A stretch of 64,000 nucleotides of DNA from Chrysomallon squamiferum (taxonomy: Eukaryota; Mollusca; Gastropoda; Neomphalida; Peltospiridae). A model generated the notes under the pieces. It did no database searches and had not been told where the DNA came from. It saw only the letters and a program-made list of their open reading frames with translations. Position 1 is the stretch's first letter, and each line of letters begins with the position of its first letter. Shown here piece after piece: positions 1-11,444 of this stretch. The translations under genes were made by a program, and so were the position numbers. The stretch is from positions 2,873,335 through 2,937,334 of the forward strand of contig CM022670.1 of assembly GCA_012295275.1 (NCBI GenBank), written 5' to 3'.

Positions 1-202
1 TCCAAACCAGAGATGCTGTGGTTACATGTTTAACAAGTTTATAATGATCTGTCAATAAACAAGCCCACTGAAGGATGTAAAAATGGTTACCCAGACTTCG
101 TTGGTGCTTGCCAATTTCAAGCCCCAAAAATATAGGTCCGCCACTGCATGTACATATATACATACATACATACATACATACATACATACATACATACATA
201 CA

Positions 203-235
<33 letters not shown>

Positions 236-345
236 TCATATGAACACACGCATGCTGTAAATAAGAATTGTAATTTTACGCATGTACTAATTTATCTACA
301 TATTCATGCATGCAAGTATATGTATGTATATGTACTGAGTCCACG
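1..345. repeat. CATA/TGTA microsatellite and flanks
   Basis: A nearly perfect (CATA)n tract occupies about 162-232 and fades into degenerate TGTATG repeats to about 330. Open frames here encode only repeated Tyr-Ile-His-Thr or Met-Tyr-Val-Cys and are repeat artefacts. Nothing else is recognised. Confidence 0.9.
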
Positions 346-780
346 AGTCTGGGGATGAGGTAGTGTGATGACAAGGGGAGGAATCACCAAGCAAGGTAAG
401 GACACACAGTCACGTCTTCCGAGGACGTAACGTAACTGAGTCGACGTCCTCCAAAATTATGTCATGCCTCACACAGCAGATAATCCAGTGAACACTGCAA
501 CAACGCCAGCTGCCTCACACTGCCAGACTCACCAAGACTGTTTGAACCAACAACACATCAGTTTCCTTCACGACATGTCTGGAAAGCAATAGGAAGATTA
601 CTTCGGATGGAAACACTTGCTTACACTCTGCCGCAATTAGACGCAAAATCTAGCTGGTGTCTGGCAGTAGAGACCTAAGTTGTTCTAATTCAGAAAGGTC
701 TTTGCTCCACGAGAGGTCGCTTTGCTGTCCGCAACACCCTGATGGGCGTCAAGAATAGAAACATAGAACACTTGATATAT
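346..780. other. unrecognised, relatively GC-rich intergenic segment
   Basis: This stretch is clearly less AT-rich than its surroundings and lacks simple repeats, which suggests an exon-bearing or transposon-derived piece. No frame stays open for long and I recognise no domain on either strand. It could hold an upstream exon of the lectin gene or a decayed repeat. Confidence 0.3.
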
Positions 781-859
781 TATCAATGTATTATATTTTA
801 TCACAAGTGTGTGTGTGAACTTTTATTTGTTATTTGTTTCATGTAATAATTAACGTATC

Positions 860-922
860 TATTTATTTATGTTTTTTCTTATTTATTTGTCTATTTGTCT
901 GTCTAATCTATATATCTTTCTA

Positions 923-979
<57 letters not shown>

Positions 980-1140
980 CTGTCTAGCTCTCTGTCTAGA
1001 TCTGTCTATCTATTTATCTCTCTATTTATCTAGCTATCGATTTACCTATCTGTCTTCTTTCTGTCTGTCTATCTGTCTGTCTATCGATCTATCTACCTCT
1101 ATTTATCTCTCAATCAATTTATCTATTGTTCTGTCGATTT
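860..1140. repeat. TATC/TCTG microsatellite
   Basis: A pure (TATC)n run at about 921-977 is flanked by degenerate TCTG/TCTA/TTTA tetranucleotides. The open frames through it encode Ser-Ile-Tyr-Leu repeats and are not genes. It lies just upstream of the first visible lectin exon. Confidence 0.9.
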
Positions 1141-1245
1141 TTCATTTACACGTGTTTACTTACTTTTTCATTTTTGTATTTATTCACTCATTTACTAACT
1201 TGAATTAATCTAAGATTTATAACAATTATTCTTTGACGACTGCAG

Positions 1246-2013
1246 CCTCACCAACCCAGTCTGGATTGGACTCACATACAATTCTACAGAGAAAACGTTT
1301 CGGTGGTCTGATGGTACTGTGTCCACAAGAGAAAACTGGTACGAAGGAGAGCCAGACAATCTGGACACCGAGCTTTGTGTCAGCGTCTTCAAAGACTGGG
1401 ATAATTACGAATCCATACTTACCAAAATTTGTACGAAAAATTACCACATTATTTGTGGTACCTTACGGTGAGATTTTGTTGGGGTTTTGCGGTTGTTTAT
1501 GTTGTCGTCGTTATTGTTGTCGTTATTGTTTGAAATGTAAGAATAACTGGAAACAGAATGAGAAGACGATGGATGTTTTGTTAAAGTTTGAATTTAAGGA
1601 CTGTCTCAGATAGACTGTGCGTTTCTCTCCCGTATTAGTATTCACACTGATTACAAATAATTATATCACAGGCACTTTATAATCATTAATTTTTGAACGA
1701 GTCAAAAACAACCATTCATTCATCTGTTCTAGATTCACCTTCTACCACAACCGCTCCTCCTCCTCCTCCTGCTCCTACAGCGACAGACATCACATACGGG
1801 ATGTTTTATGACGTGACGTCATCAAGAATTGCCAGTGGAACAGAGTTATCTACCTTAGTGGTGCCGTCAAAACTCACCTGTGGACGTCTGTGCTCGATAA
1901 ATTCGTCTTGTACGCATTACAAAATCTCCATTACATCATCAACGTGCACGTTATATTCAGGAAGTACATCTTCAGGAACGACGACTTCTGGTATACTTTA
2001 CGTAAAAATATAA
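1246..2013 (+). CDS. C-type lectin domain + PAN/apple-like protein, 3' part (two exons)
   Basis: These are the last two visible coding exons of a probably secreted, carbohydrate-binding-type protein. Exon A begins after the acceptor ending GCAG at 1245. It encodes the second half of a C-type lectin domain: WIGL (1262-1273), FRWSDG, a GEPDN element where the long-loop EPN normally sits, DWDNY where WND is expected, and Cys residues in ELCV, KICTK and HIIC. Exon B (about 1733-2013, after TTCTAG) encodes a Thr/Pro linker with five consecutive prolines. A small module follows with CGRLC, SSCTHYK and STCTLYS, the cysteine pattern of PAN/apple-like domains, then TAA. The strongest donor of exon A, CG|GTGAGA at 1468, gives the wrong phase for exon B. 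A weaker donor G|GTACC at 1458 restores the frame and puts the junction right after the last domain Cys. If neither is used, translation stops at 1469-1471. The first half of the lectin domain and the signal peptide are not found here. The family is clear; the exact gene model is not. Confidence 0.72.
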
Positions 2014-2071
2014 CGACGTATTTTTAATGAAGGAGTTTGCAAAATAAGACTACGAGATTTAACAGTCGAAA

Positions 2072-2077
2072 AATAAA
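2072..2077 (+). terminator. candidate poly(A) signal of the lectin gene
   Basis: An AATAAA lies 59 bases after the TAA stop codon, a normal distance for a short 3' UTR. The surroundings are AT-rich, so chance occurrence is possible. Confidence 0.4.
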
Positions 2078-2099
2078 CAGCTACAACAGTAAAGTAAAT

Positions 2100-3366
<1,267 letters not shown>

Positions 3367-3492
3367 CTAGTAACTGTATGAAATCCGAGTACTTCCAATA
3401 ATCTGTCTAAAATGTCACACGTCACTTTTAACCTTGGTAATCCTGTTCATATGTACATATATATCTATATAGACTCTCTCTCACATACACAT

Positions 3493-3530
<38 letters not shown>

Positions 3531-3959
3531 ACAAACAGACACACACACACAAACGCCTTTGTCTTATTATTCAATCACTTTTTCTTTTTTTCGATTATTG
3601 TATTTCTGTAAATGTTCGCTTATGTAACAGTCTGTAGAAAGTATGAACAAGATATTATGTTACAAAATAAAAATGGTTGAGTTTGAAAGAGATCTGCGTG
3701 TTATGTCAAACAGTGCATGGGTAGGTATGAACATGCATGTAGTAAGAAAGAAAAACAAAATTGTATATTTTTGACTACAACTCAAGACATATCAATACTA
3801 ACGATCATTAAAAAAGTAATTTCTGTAATATAATGATTAGAAATGAAACAACAGAAGTCATATCTCCAGTCATTCCTATCGCTTAGCAGTAGCAAATATT
3901 TTATGCGAACCTTCCCCAAAACGGTAATGCACATTCCGCTGTTGTTTTTTTTATAAGCC

Positions 3960-4080
3960 AGTCATTGTCACACGTTGGAAATGGAAAACTGTTTTGTGTC
4001 TACTGAGGAAGATTGATCCTGCAACCTGTTACATTTCAAACCAGCGCTCTAACCACTCAGCTGTCTGGGACAGAGAATTT
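3960..4080 (-). mobile_element. tRNA-derived SINE relic
   Basis: Read on the minus strand, 4063-4041 gives CAGCTGAGTGGTTAGAGCGC, a near-perfect pol III box A of a tRNA. A box-B-like GGATCAATCTT follows about 25-30 bases later (4023-4009). The spacing fits a tRNA head, but the box B and the downstream part are decayed. This is the expected start of a tRNA-derived SINE, not a working tRNA gene. The body and tail to lower coordinates are not clearly delimited. Confidence 0.6.
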
Positions 4081-4839
4081 CTATTAGAAAGTTGAGAAAG
4101 ATCTTCATTAAATATTGATAATCTTTCTCAGTCGACTCCCTGCTCACCTCCCCATCTAAATCCACACACATATTTGAGAGGGGGCGTATGTGTCTGTGTG
4201 TCTGCGTGCGTGTGCGTGCGTGCGCACTTTCTGAAAAAAGAAAAATGCTTCATCATCCTACGGTCGATGCACTTCTTATTAAGCAAGCATTGTTACATAA
4301 CGCAATTAAAACAACATCCAGTCTACATTATATGTCTTCTTCCTGTCACGTCTTGTAATCATTTCTTGATATAAGTTCACTGTTTTTGTGCGCAGCGAAT
4401 AATTAAAAAAAATTCTGTCCTTTATCCCGTTTAAAAATTGATTCTCTGAGAGCTTAATGCTTTTGTTGTGTTATTTGCTTTCAACACGTTTCAGAGCAGA
4501 TATGGATTCGAATTTCGTTTCCTTCATGGAAATGAACTGGAAATCTACCAAAGTGCTGTAAGGTTTAGTTATTGAGCCTCAGTAAAAATCTATTCCCAAA
4601 ATGTCTTTACGGAACCGATTGTCAAAAGGTTAATTATTATTACCTTATAATAAAAATATGTGAAAGACATGGAAATAAATAATGACTTCGTTATTAATTA
4701 TTAATGCAGTTGCTGCAGAAGACGTGAAAAAGACGAGTTTTCGATTGATAATATGTGTGTAGGGTTCACGGAATGTAAATTGATAACTGGCAATAAAATA
4801 AGAAAAAAATGTAATGTTTTTTCCTGTTAATACTGCTGC

Positions 4840-5285
4840 TGCTAGTATTACTATCGCTACTAATATCACTACTAATACTACTTACAATAACAGTATTAGT
4901 CTAATACTAAACTACTTCTACTGTTACTACTACTATTATTACTAGCAGTACTAGTAGTAGTGGTATTAATGCTACATTCATTATTATTACTATTATTATT
5001 GTTCTGGTACTGCTTCCATCAATGTCCACCACTCTTTCACTTGCTGTTAGTACTCTACTACTGTTGCTGTTCAATACTACAACTACTACAGTTACGACTG
5101 CCTTGACTTCTACTATTAATACTACTACAAATAGTATTCCGATTACTTCTGTTGTTATAAACTGTTAACTATTATTATTGATACTGTTACTTCTGCTTTC
5201 AGTGCAACTAACATTCTACGACTACTACTACTACTACTGCTGCTGTTGCTGCTGCTGTTGCTACTGATATAAATACACTATAAAT
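4840..5285. repeat. degenerate ACT/GCT trinucleotide tract
   Basis: Roughly 440 bases are built mainly from CTA, ACT, TTA and CTG triplets, with short pure runs such as (CTA)n at 5219-5238. It looks like an old triplet microsatellite with point mutations. No frame is convincingly coding. Confidence 0.75.
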
Positions 5286-7000
5286 ATTTCTATTACAACT
5301 ACAAGGCTGATATTAATAAAATTAAACTACTGTTTAAATCTTTTCAGTATCGTGACTTACTTGAGAGGACAACCAAAATATTTTAAAATTTTAAAAAAAT
5401 AAATAAAAAAAAAAATAATAAAAAAAGGAAATTAAAAATAATTATTTTTCTATGAAAATACAAAGCCCCTAACACAAAGAGCCGACTTCTAAAAGCAGAC
5501 ACAAATATAGCCACCAACCATGTATTATTACATGAAAAACAAGAGAACTGCATCTGTGCTTGGCTTTAAAACTGGCGGAAAGCAACACTGAACCGAGGTA
5601 ATGAGTTGCCATAACAAATATTTAATTAAGTTGGCCTACTTTTTGAGAAAAGCGAGTGAATTTTCGCTCAGCCGCAGTAAAAAAAAAAGAATAAAAATAA
5701 TCTTCTATAACCGTTCTCTTGTTTATTGTAGAAATAACGTTGAATCTTACGCCTTGCATCAATAAATTGTTCAGTTTCATTACTTTATTTTTATTTATTT
5801 ATTTTTACCTTCGGGAAATGTCGCAACACTCCTATGAGCCGATTCACGCCGCTTGGGGATGTCTGTGGTTTTAGATCAAAATAACATAATGAAATATTAT
5901 TTCATGCAGCATTGAAGGGAAGAAATTGCGTATGTTCTCTACAGGCCTCACACAAACAAACAAACAAATACATAAAACAAAGCTACTAATAATGAAACTG
6001 TGTATTGTAATAATCAATCAAACTTCATTTGTAATAATCACTTGCACTCATTTGCCGTTATCTTCGGCGTGGTCTAATTAATTTTATTGCTTCTTTCTAT
6101 TTAGTTATTTATTACTGATGTTATTTTTTTAATTTTTTTTTTTTTTTTCTGTTATTTAAATACAAGGATATTAAGGAGAATTTTTGTATTAATTTACTTG
6201 CCACAGTATAACAAGGCAATATGTAGTTTTAAATTAATTTAGCAAGTCTAGTGATGTGTATTTTGTTTTTAAATTTGTTTTAGCGTAGTCGGCACTCAAA
6301 ACAAACACAGCCACAACAACGTTCACTCACGCGCTGAATTAAGCATGCTTTCCGCGTGTTTTTTCTTGTGTCGTTTTCTTTTTACTTTTTATTGACTGAG
6401 TTATTCCGTACTCATAATTTGACCAAGACTCTTGAGATTACAGGTTAGTGAAGATTTGTAATTTATTAGAGTTAGAGGTAATGTCAACTTAACCATGTTA
6501 ATGCCTGTTGTATCTTTTAACACCTATAGTCCATAACATTAGATGTGGTAGAAAAAGAAAAAGAAAAAGGAAAATGAAATCCTGCCGTGTTGGCGTTGAA
6601 ATATCTACCGACATTGCTACAACAATTGTAATCGCTGTGCAAATAACGTAAAAAGAATGAGTCCACCAGTACCTTGTACTTTGTCATTTCTTGAATAATG
6701 TTTCGCCATTACTCAGTCTGTAAGGAATTATTGTGTCGATTTACTGAAATTATCATTTATAATTTATTGTAATAAAATACGTATCGCGAACCCAGATTAA
6801 TAAATATTAAAAAGACAGACTAGCATTTAGATAAGCAAATAGATAGCTGAATGAAATCGTGACAGACAAAGAGACGGTAATGCAACTGAATATAAACTAA
6901 ACTGAAACATTTACAGAAGCAATGAAGATAAAGACACGATGATTCAGTATGTTATCAGTTCTCACAAAAATAAAAAATGAAAGTTTAAAAGTTAAACAAA
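5286..7000. other. AT-rich intergenic DNA, nothing recognised
   Basis: Low-complexity A/T stretches alternate with unique sequence. I found no exon, domain or element boundary on either strand. Confidence 0.55.
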
Positions 7001-7002
7001 TA

Positions 7003-7003
<1 letters not shown>

Positions 7004-7076
<73 letters not shown>
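7004..7076. repeat. (TAA)n microsatellite
   Basis: About 24 consecutive AAT triplets, followed by A/T-rich degenerate sequence. Confidence 0.95.
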
Positions 7077-7310
7077 TAATAAAAATAAAGTAAATTAAAA
7101 AACATGAAAAAGAATTATCAAAAAATTAAATGAAAATATGACATCCCTTCTCTCACAAGATGCAAACATGTATATATCGTTTGTTTATTATTATTGTTGA
7201 AGATGATGATGAAATTGTTGTTGTTGTCGTTCTTGTTACATTGTTATTAAAGATTTTAGAAGTATTATTATTGGTAAACTGTAAGTCACATTTTTTAAGA
7301 TAATACAAGA

Positions 7311-7470
<160 letters not shown>

Positions 7471-8003
7471 TAAATTTAAAATTAAAAAATGAGATCGCAG
7501 AAAATGTCTTACATTTCCTGTAATGTATTGAATGATAATATTAAATGATTTTACGTACCAATAGTGGAACTAGTCACATAAAGAATACAATTTTATTAAA
7601 TAATTTAGGGGAAGGATTTCCTATATTCAGTTTATATATAATTAGTATACGAATGTGTGAGTGCGTGCGTTAATGTTTATATATGAATGTATGTTTATAT
7701 GTGTATGTATTTTTAACTGTATGTATGCATGTATAATTAAAATGATTGCACACTATGATTAGTAGTTTAACTTCAATATTATTAACGAACGTGTAATTTC
7801 CTATAAATTTATTATTCAGTTATTTCCTTTCGAGATAGTTTTGTAGTACATACATGTACTGTGTAACTTTTTTAACAAATCTTTTTATTCATATTGGTTG
7901 AAATATTTTATTTAAACATTAAATGTAAAGTTATCTTTGGTTGCAGTTAGATATGTCATACTTGAAGCCATTTATCATATATAAATAAATTGGTAACAGA
8001 TTC
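7471..8003. other. AT-rich intergenic DNA downstream of the membrane-protein gene
   Basis: No gene or element is recognised. A few degenerate TGTATG and TATATG repeats occur around 7640-7730. Confidence 0.55.
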
Positions 8004-8009
8004 TTTATT
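8004..8009 (-). terminator. candidate poly(A) signal, minus strand
   Basis: TTTATT on the plus strand is AATAAA on the minus strand, about 200 bases past the stop codon of the minus-strand gene. The AT-rich context makes this weak evidence. Confidence 0.3.
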
Positions 8010-8079
8010 TAATTTTCGTCCATTTAGAAAGTAATAAAAAAATTAACATTTATAAAAATAAAAGTTTTGTAGTCTTTGA

Positions 8080-8121
8080 AACAAAAAAAAAAAAAAAAAA
8101 AAAAACAACAACAACAACAAC

Positions 8122-8154
<33 letters not shown>

Positions 8155-8160
8155 TATTAA
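8080..8160. repeat. poly(A), (AAC)n and (AAT)n composite tract
   Basis: A run of about 23 A is followed by CAA repeats and then AAT repeats. It lies in the presumed 3' UTR of the minus-strand gene. Confidence 0.9.
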
Positions 8161-8206
8161 TAATAATCTAGTGAGTAAAGAAAATGATTCTAGACTTAGT
8201 GACCGT

Positions 8207-11200
8207 TCAAACTGGATTTGCTGCAGGATACGTCATCACCTTGTCTGGATCAAAATACGGCGGCATCATGGATGTAGACGGAAGACTGTCGTTTGATCCA
8301 TATATTGACCACGCTGCCGCGGCATCTGCAGCACTGAGGTCGATGAAGATGTCCACAGTGTTCTCGTCGTCGCCAGGCTTTGACGGCATCGCGTTTGTTG
8401 GCGGCAGCTTGTCATCCTTGTTGTCGTTGTCTTTATCTTTCCCTTTGTCACTGTCGTGCTTCCCTGAATTATTCTCGCCGTTTTCTTTCTTGCTCTTCGA
8501 CAAACATTCTTTGCCATTTGATTTCTTATCTTTGTCCTTGTCTCCGTTTTCCTCCTTCTCGTCTTTATCTTTTTCCTCCTCCTCTCCTTCCTCTGTCTTT
8601 TCCTCGTCCTCCGGAATGTCTCGTTCTACAACAAGATCCTTCACTGGCCAGTTTTGTTTGTATTCACAAATGATCTCGTCAATCTGACCTTTGAAACTGA
8701 TCGTCTTCAGACTCAGCTTCACGGACTTGGAGGACAGAACGTTTTTGAGCAGCATGGGAACGAAACCTCCCGCCATCGTGGCTAACGTCTGGTTTGTTGA
8801 CGACATTCGCGTGACGCTACCGAACGCCATCACGACTATCATCACGAACAAAAGGAAAATTACGATAACGAGGAATTTCCCTGTAGCTCGGAGAAGATTC
8901 AAATACACCGGTCCAGGTGCTCCGTACACCTGAACCTCGCACAACCTTTTGAAGTACCTCAGAGGAATCCTAGGTGTGTCAAAAGAATCCAGAAATAAAA
9001 GCAAATGCCCAATTTTCCAGGTAATTTCCCTTTTAGAAAAATTGAGCACTGTTTTGATGGGAGGCACTTCGTCCACAGTTTTCACTTGAAACGCTGCGTT
9101 CTCCTGCATGCTGGACGGCAGGCTGGCGACTTTCTTCAGATCCTCAGACCTGTCGATCATATCGTCAATGATGGATTTGTTGAAGTCTAAATACGTGTTG
9201 TACACGTTGTTATAACAGTCGTGCATGTACACGAACACCAGCAACACCATGCTGACGTACTTGAGTGTGGCGCTCGCGTTCACGATGATCCCCATCATGG
9301 TGAACGCCATCACCTCCACCATCAACCCAAACGACTCTGCAACGACGAGAGCAACGGAGAAGAGGATGGACAAACAAAATAGCCCACACAGTATTTGTAG
9401 TATGAGATTTCTGAACGAGTGGCACCCTTCAAATCCCACAGAAGTCGGAAAACAGCTTTCTCCGTCGCTTGGCGGGTCGTGACCATGAACCGATCTGTCC
9501 ATGGCGGAAAGCTTCTTTCCAAGAACTTGAATCTTCTTCAGCTTCCGTCTTCGTTCTTCTTCTTCTTGAATATAATCTTCGCCGATTTGTTTTCTGGAGT
9601 GGTACAGCAATCTGAAAGATAAATATATTGTCGGAATGCAGTATATGGCCAGCAGAAGGATGGAGAAAGGTGACGTTATGATAATGTAACACGGAGCCAA
9701 AATAACTGCGAGCAGACCGCACTTTTTGAACGGCCACAGAATTACCCTGAGAATGACCTGCACCACGCCAACCTGTGACACGTTCACCATGTCCTGCAGG
9801 GACGACCTTGTCACCTGCTTCAGTTTGTTTTTCACCGACTCGTCGGAGAACCCGAGAACGATTCCAGCGAGGAAATAGAAGCAGTACGTTGCAATGAACA
9901 CTCCGTGTGTGGGGCTGTAGTACTGAATGACGTTGTTTCTGTAGAAATGATATCGACGATCCATTCCCAGAGCGGAAATAGCGTGATGTCGTTGAGTCAT
10001 CTCCTCGTGTTCAAACTTGTAGTAGACAAGCAGTCGTATGTAGTACGGGAAGGGCAAAACAATTAAAAGAATCAGTTTTACGAGGGACTGAACACAAGAA
10101 TGCCACGTTACCTTACGTCTGAATTTCGGTTCCATTGACGCGAAGATGCTACGATCACAACAGTCATCAAAGGGACTGAGAGCTTTTATCTTACATCGAC
10201 ACAAATTGTCATACAACGTTCTCAGAAGACCTGTAGGAGGTTCATTCTGGGGAATAATTCTTTTTCCTTTCACTGTGATCCTCAACTCTTTCATTTTCAG
10301 AGGAATTATTTCGTCTTGAGGCATGCTGTCTATGGCTTCCCGAAAACGCCACCAGCTGGCAATCTCTTCCAGAGTCAAGCGTTTCTTGTATTTCACCTGA
10401 ACATCGGGCTGCTCGGTAATGAAAATGTTGAGCTTCAGCTCTCTTTTGAGTTTCACTAAATATTCTGCTGCCACGTACATAGCACTGTACATGTCTGCGG
10501 GCAGCAGCAGAGGACAGAAACAAAACACTAACACCTTAACAATGCTAACAGAGATGTAGAGAATTGAAATCCACAAATCGTCGCTTTCATCCGAGCACTC
10601 GAACTCCCCGGACTGCGCTCTGTGACAACAGTTGAAAACAAACTCTGCGTAGCCGTCCACGTTCTTGATTATCTGATTGCAGGCGTAGTCCCGCCTGTCC
10701 GCGCCGTACTTGGGATCGTGGGCTGCGTCGAACTTGCCGACCAGAAGGTTTCTGATCCTCTGCATCCGCTGTTCCGCAGACAGCCGGCCGAAACAGCCGA
10801 AAGGTCGATCTGTGATGTTTATGTCCATTTTCTGAACGCCTATTTTCAAGATGGTCATCGACAAAACGTCGTAGTTGAAAGAAAGCATGAGCAACGTGCG
10901 TCCGTGACGACTGCGAGTCCTGTACCAGCGATAGGGTTTGAAATTCTCGCTCACGTCCGTGTAGAGCGGGTCGTAAGTGTAGTTCAAAGTGCGAATGGTG
11001 AATTCAAACAGCACCACGTTTGTTTCTTTCTCCAGCTTCTCTATGTACTGCTCAAAGTCCGAATCGGTCGCAAACACTCTGCATCGCGATCTTTTTCTGT
11101 TAAAACCGTCTGTCTTGTTTCCTGAAGAATGTCTTATGGAATTAGTTTCCAGAACAGAATATTCCTTCATCGGTACGTTGTCTGCCGATAACGCTGCTGT

Positions 11201-11296
11201 GTTTGTCATCAGGGTGTCGGTTTCGTTGTTGCGCAGAGGTAACGTGCTCGGAAACATTCCAAGAAAGCTGAGACTTAAGAGCAGAGATCGAACCAT
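8207..11296 (-). CDS. large multi-pass membrane protein, single coding exon, function unknown
   Basis: One uninterrupted frame of 1029 codons in an intron-rich genome. Residues 1-20 look like a signal peptide. Residues 21-240 are a probably extracellular region with N-glycosylation sites (NNET, NKTD, NYTY, NITD) and scattered Cys (72, 168, 206, 223-224, 234). A hydrophobic segment lies at about 241-266, a cytoplasmic-looking part with Cys clusters near 366-380 follows, and then hydrophobic segments at about 402-425, 463-483, 508-520, 527-562, 628-655, 660-690 and 804-827. Residues 568-592 are a charged, possibly coiled stretch, and 893-965 an Asp/Glu/Lys-rich low-complexity tail. The segment MAFGSVTRM...STNQTLATMAGGFVP right after the last membrane segment looks conserved in style. 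I do not recognise a named family; many lophotrochozoan genomes carry similarly built uncharacterised proteins, but that is recollection. The start is chosen at the first ATG before the hydrophobic N-terminus. It is almost certainly a real gene; its role is unknown. Confidence 0.9.
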   Translation of the reverse strand: MVRSLLLSLSFLGMFPSTLPLRNNETDTLMTNTAALSADNVPMKEYSVLETNSIRHSSGNKTDGFNRKRSRCRVFATDSDFEQYIEKLEKETNVVLFEFTIRTLNYTYDPLYTDVSENFKPYRWYRTRSRHGRTLLMLSFNYDVLSMTILKIGVQKMDINITDRPFGCFGRLSAEQRMQRIRNLLVGKFDAAHDPKYGADRRDYACNQIIKNVDGYAEFVFNCCHRAQSGEFECSDESDDLWISILYISVSIVKVLVFCFCPLLLPADMYSAMYVAAEYLVKLKRELKLNIFITEQPDVQVKYKKRLTLEEIASWWRFREAIDSMPQDEIIPLKMKELRITVKGKRIIPQNEPPTGLLRTLYDNLCRCKIKALSPFDDCCDRSIFASMEPKFRRKVTWHSCVQSLVKLILLIVLPFPYYIRLLVYYKFEHEEMTQRHHAISALGMDRRYHFYRNNVIQYYSPTHGVFIATYCFYFLAGIVLGFSDESVKNKLKQVTRSSLQDMVNVSQVGVVQVILRVILWPFKKCGLLAVILAPCYIIITSPFSILLLAIYCIPTIYLSFRLLYHSRKQIGEDYIQEEEERRRKLKKIQVLGKKLSAMDRSVHGHDPPSDGESCFPTSVGFEGCHSFRNLILQILCGLFCLSILFSVALVVAESFGLMVEVMAFTMMGIIVNASATLKYVSMVLLVFVYMHDCYNNVYNTYLDFNKSIIDDMIDRSEDLKKVASLPSSMQENAAFQVKTVDEVPPIKTVLNFSKREITWKIGHLLLFLDSFDTPRIPLRYFKRLCEVQVYGAPGPVYLNLLRATGKFLVIVIFLLFVMIVVMAFGSVTRMSSTNQTLATMAGGFVPMLLKNVLSSKSVKLSLKTISFKGQIDEIICEYKQNWPVKDLVVERDIPEDEEKTEEGEEEEKDKDEKEENGDKDKDKKSNGKECLSKSKKENGENNSGKHDSDKGKDKDNDNKDDKLPPTNAMPSKPGDDENTVDIFIDLSAADAAAAWSIYGSNDSLPSTSMMPPYFDPDKVMTYPAANPV

Positions 11297-11335
11297 TTTG
11301 ATTCCGAGCAGCAGGGCAGAAGAGTGAGGAAGAGA

Positions 11336-11398
11336 TCAGTCACCAGATGTTACTGGAATTTTATCAAAATCACCATCGTATTCTGCTTCAGCCAGCAT
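11336..11398 (-). CDS. short upstream ORF in the leader of the membrane-protein gene
   Basis: Directly upstream of the 1029-codon gene, and in the same exon, is a 20-codon frame MLAEAEYDGDFDKIPVTSGD followed by TGA. The stop lies 39 bases before the main ATG. The frame is open back to the splice acceptor at 11412, so it could also be the end of a frame entering from an upstream exon. The acidic, aromatic, Pro-containing composition looks more like protein than chance, but the piece is very short. A second upstream ATG at 11412-11410 opens another 20-codon frame. It could be a regulatory uORF, the last exon of a neighbouring gene, or chance. Confidence 0.35.
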   Translation of the reverse strand: MLAEAEYDGDFDKIPVTSGD

Positions 11399-11412
11399 GA
11401 TTCTCCCAGCAT

Positions 11413-11440
11413 CTAAAAGACAGAAAAACAAATTTTAAAT
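11413..11440 (-). other. 3' splice site upstream of the membrane-protein gene
   Basis: On the minus strand a long pyrimidine-rich tract ends in TCTGTCTTTTAG at 11413, a strong splice acceptor. It implies that the transcript has at least one upstream exon at higher coordinates. I could not locate that exon with confidence. Confidence 0.6.
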
Positions 11441-11444
11441 AAAT

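Noticed and set aside
83-358. Tyr-Ile-His-Thr repeat frame
   Set aside because: Product of the CATA microsatellite. The same applies to 834-1208, 15554-15769, 59711-59980 and 60964-61189.
4009-4066. Possible functional tRNA gene
   Set aside because: Box A is good, but box B is degenerate and no clean acceptor stem pairing is visible; it fits a SINE head better. The same reasoning rejects 54911-54958.
8184-8687. Open frames on the plus strand opposite the 1029-codon gene
   Set aside because: They are shadows of a long real coding exon on the other strand. Low-complexity codons in the acidic tail keep them open.
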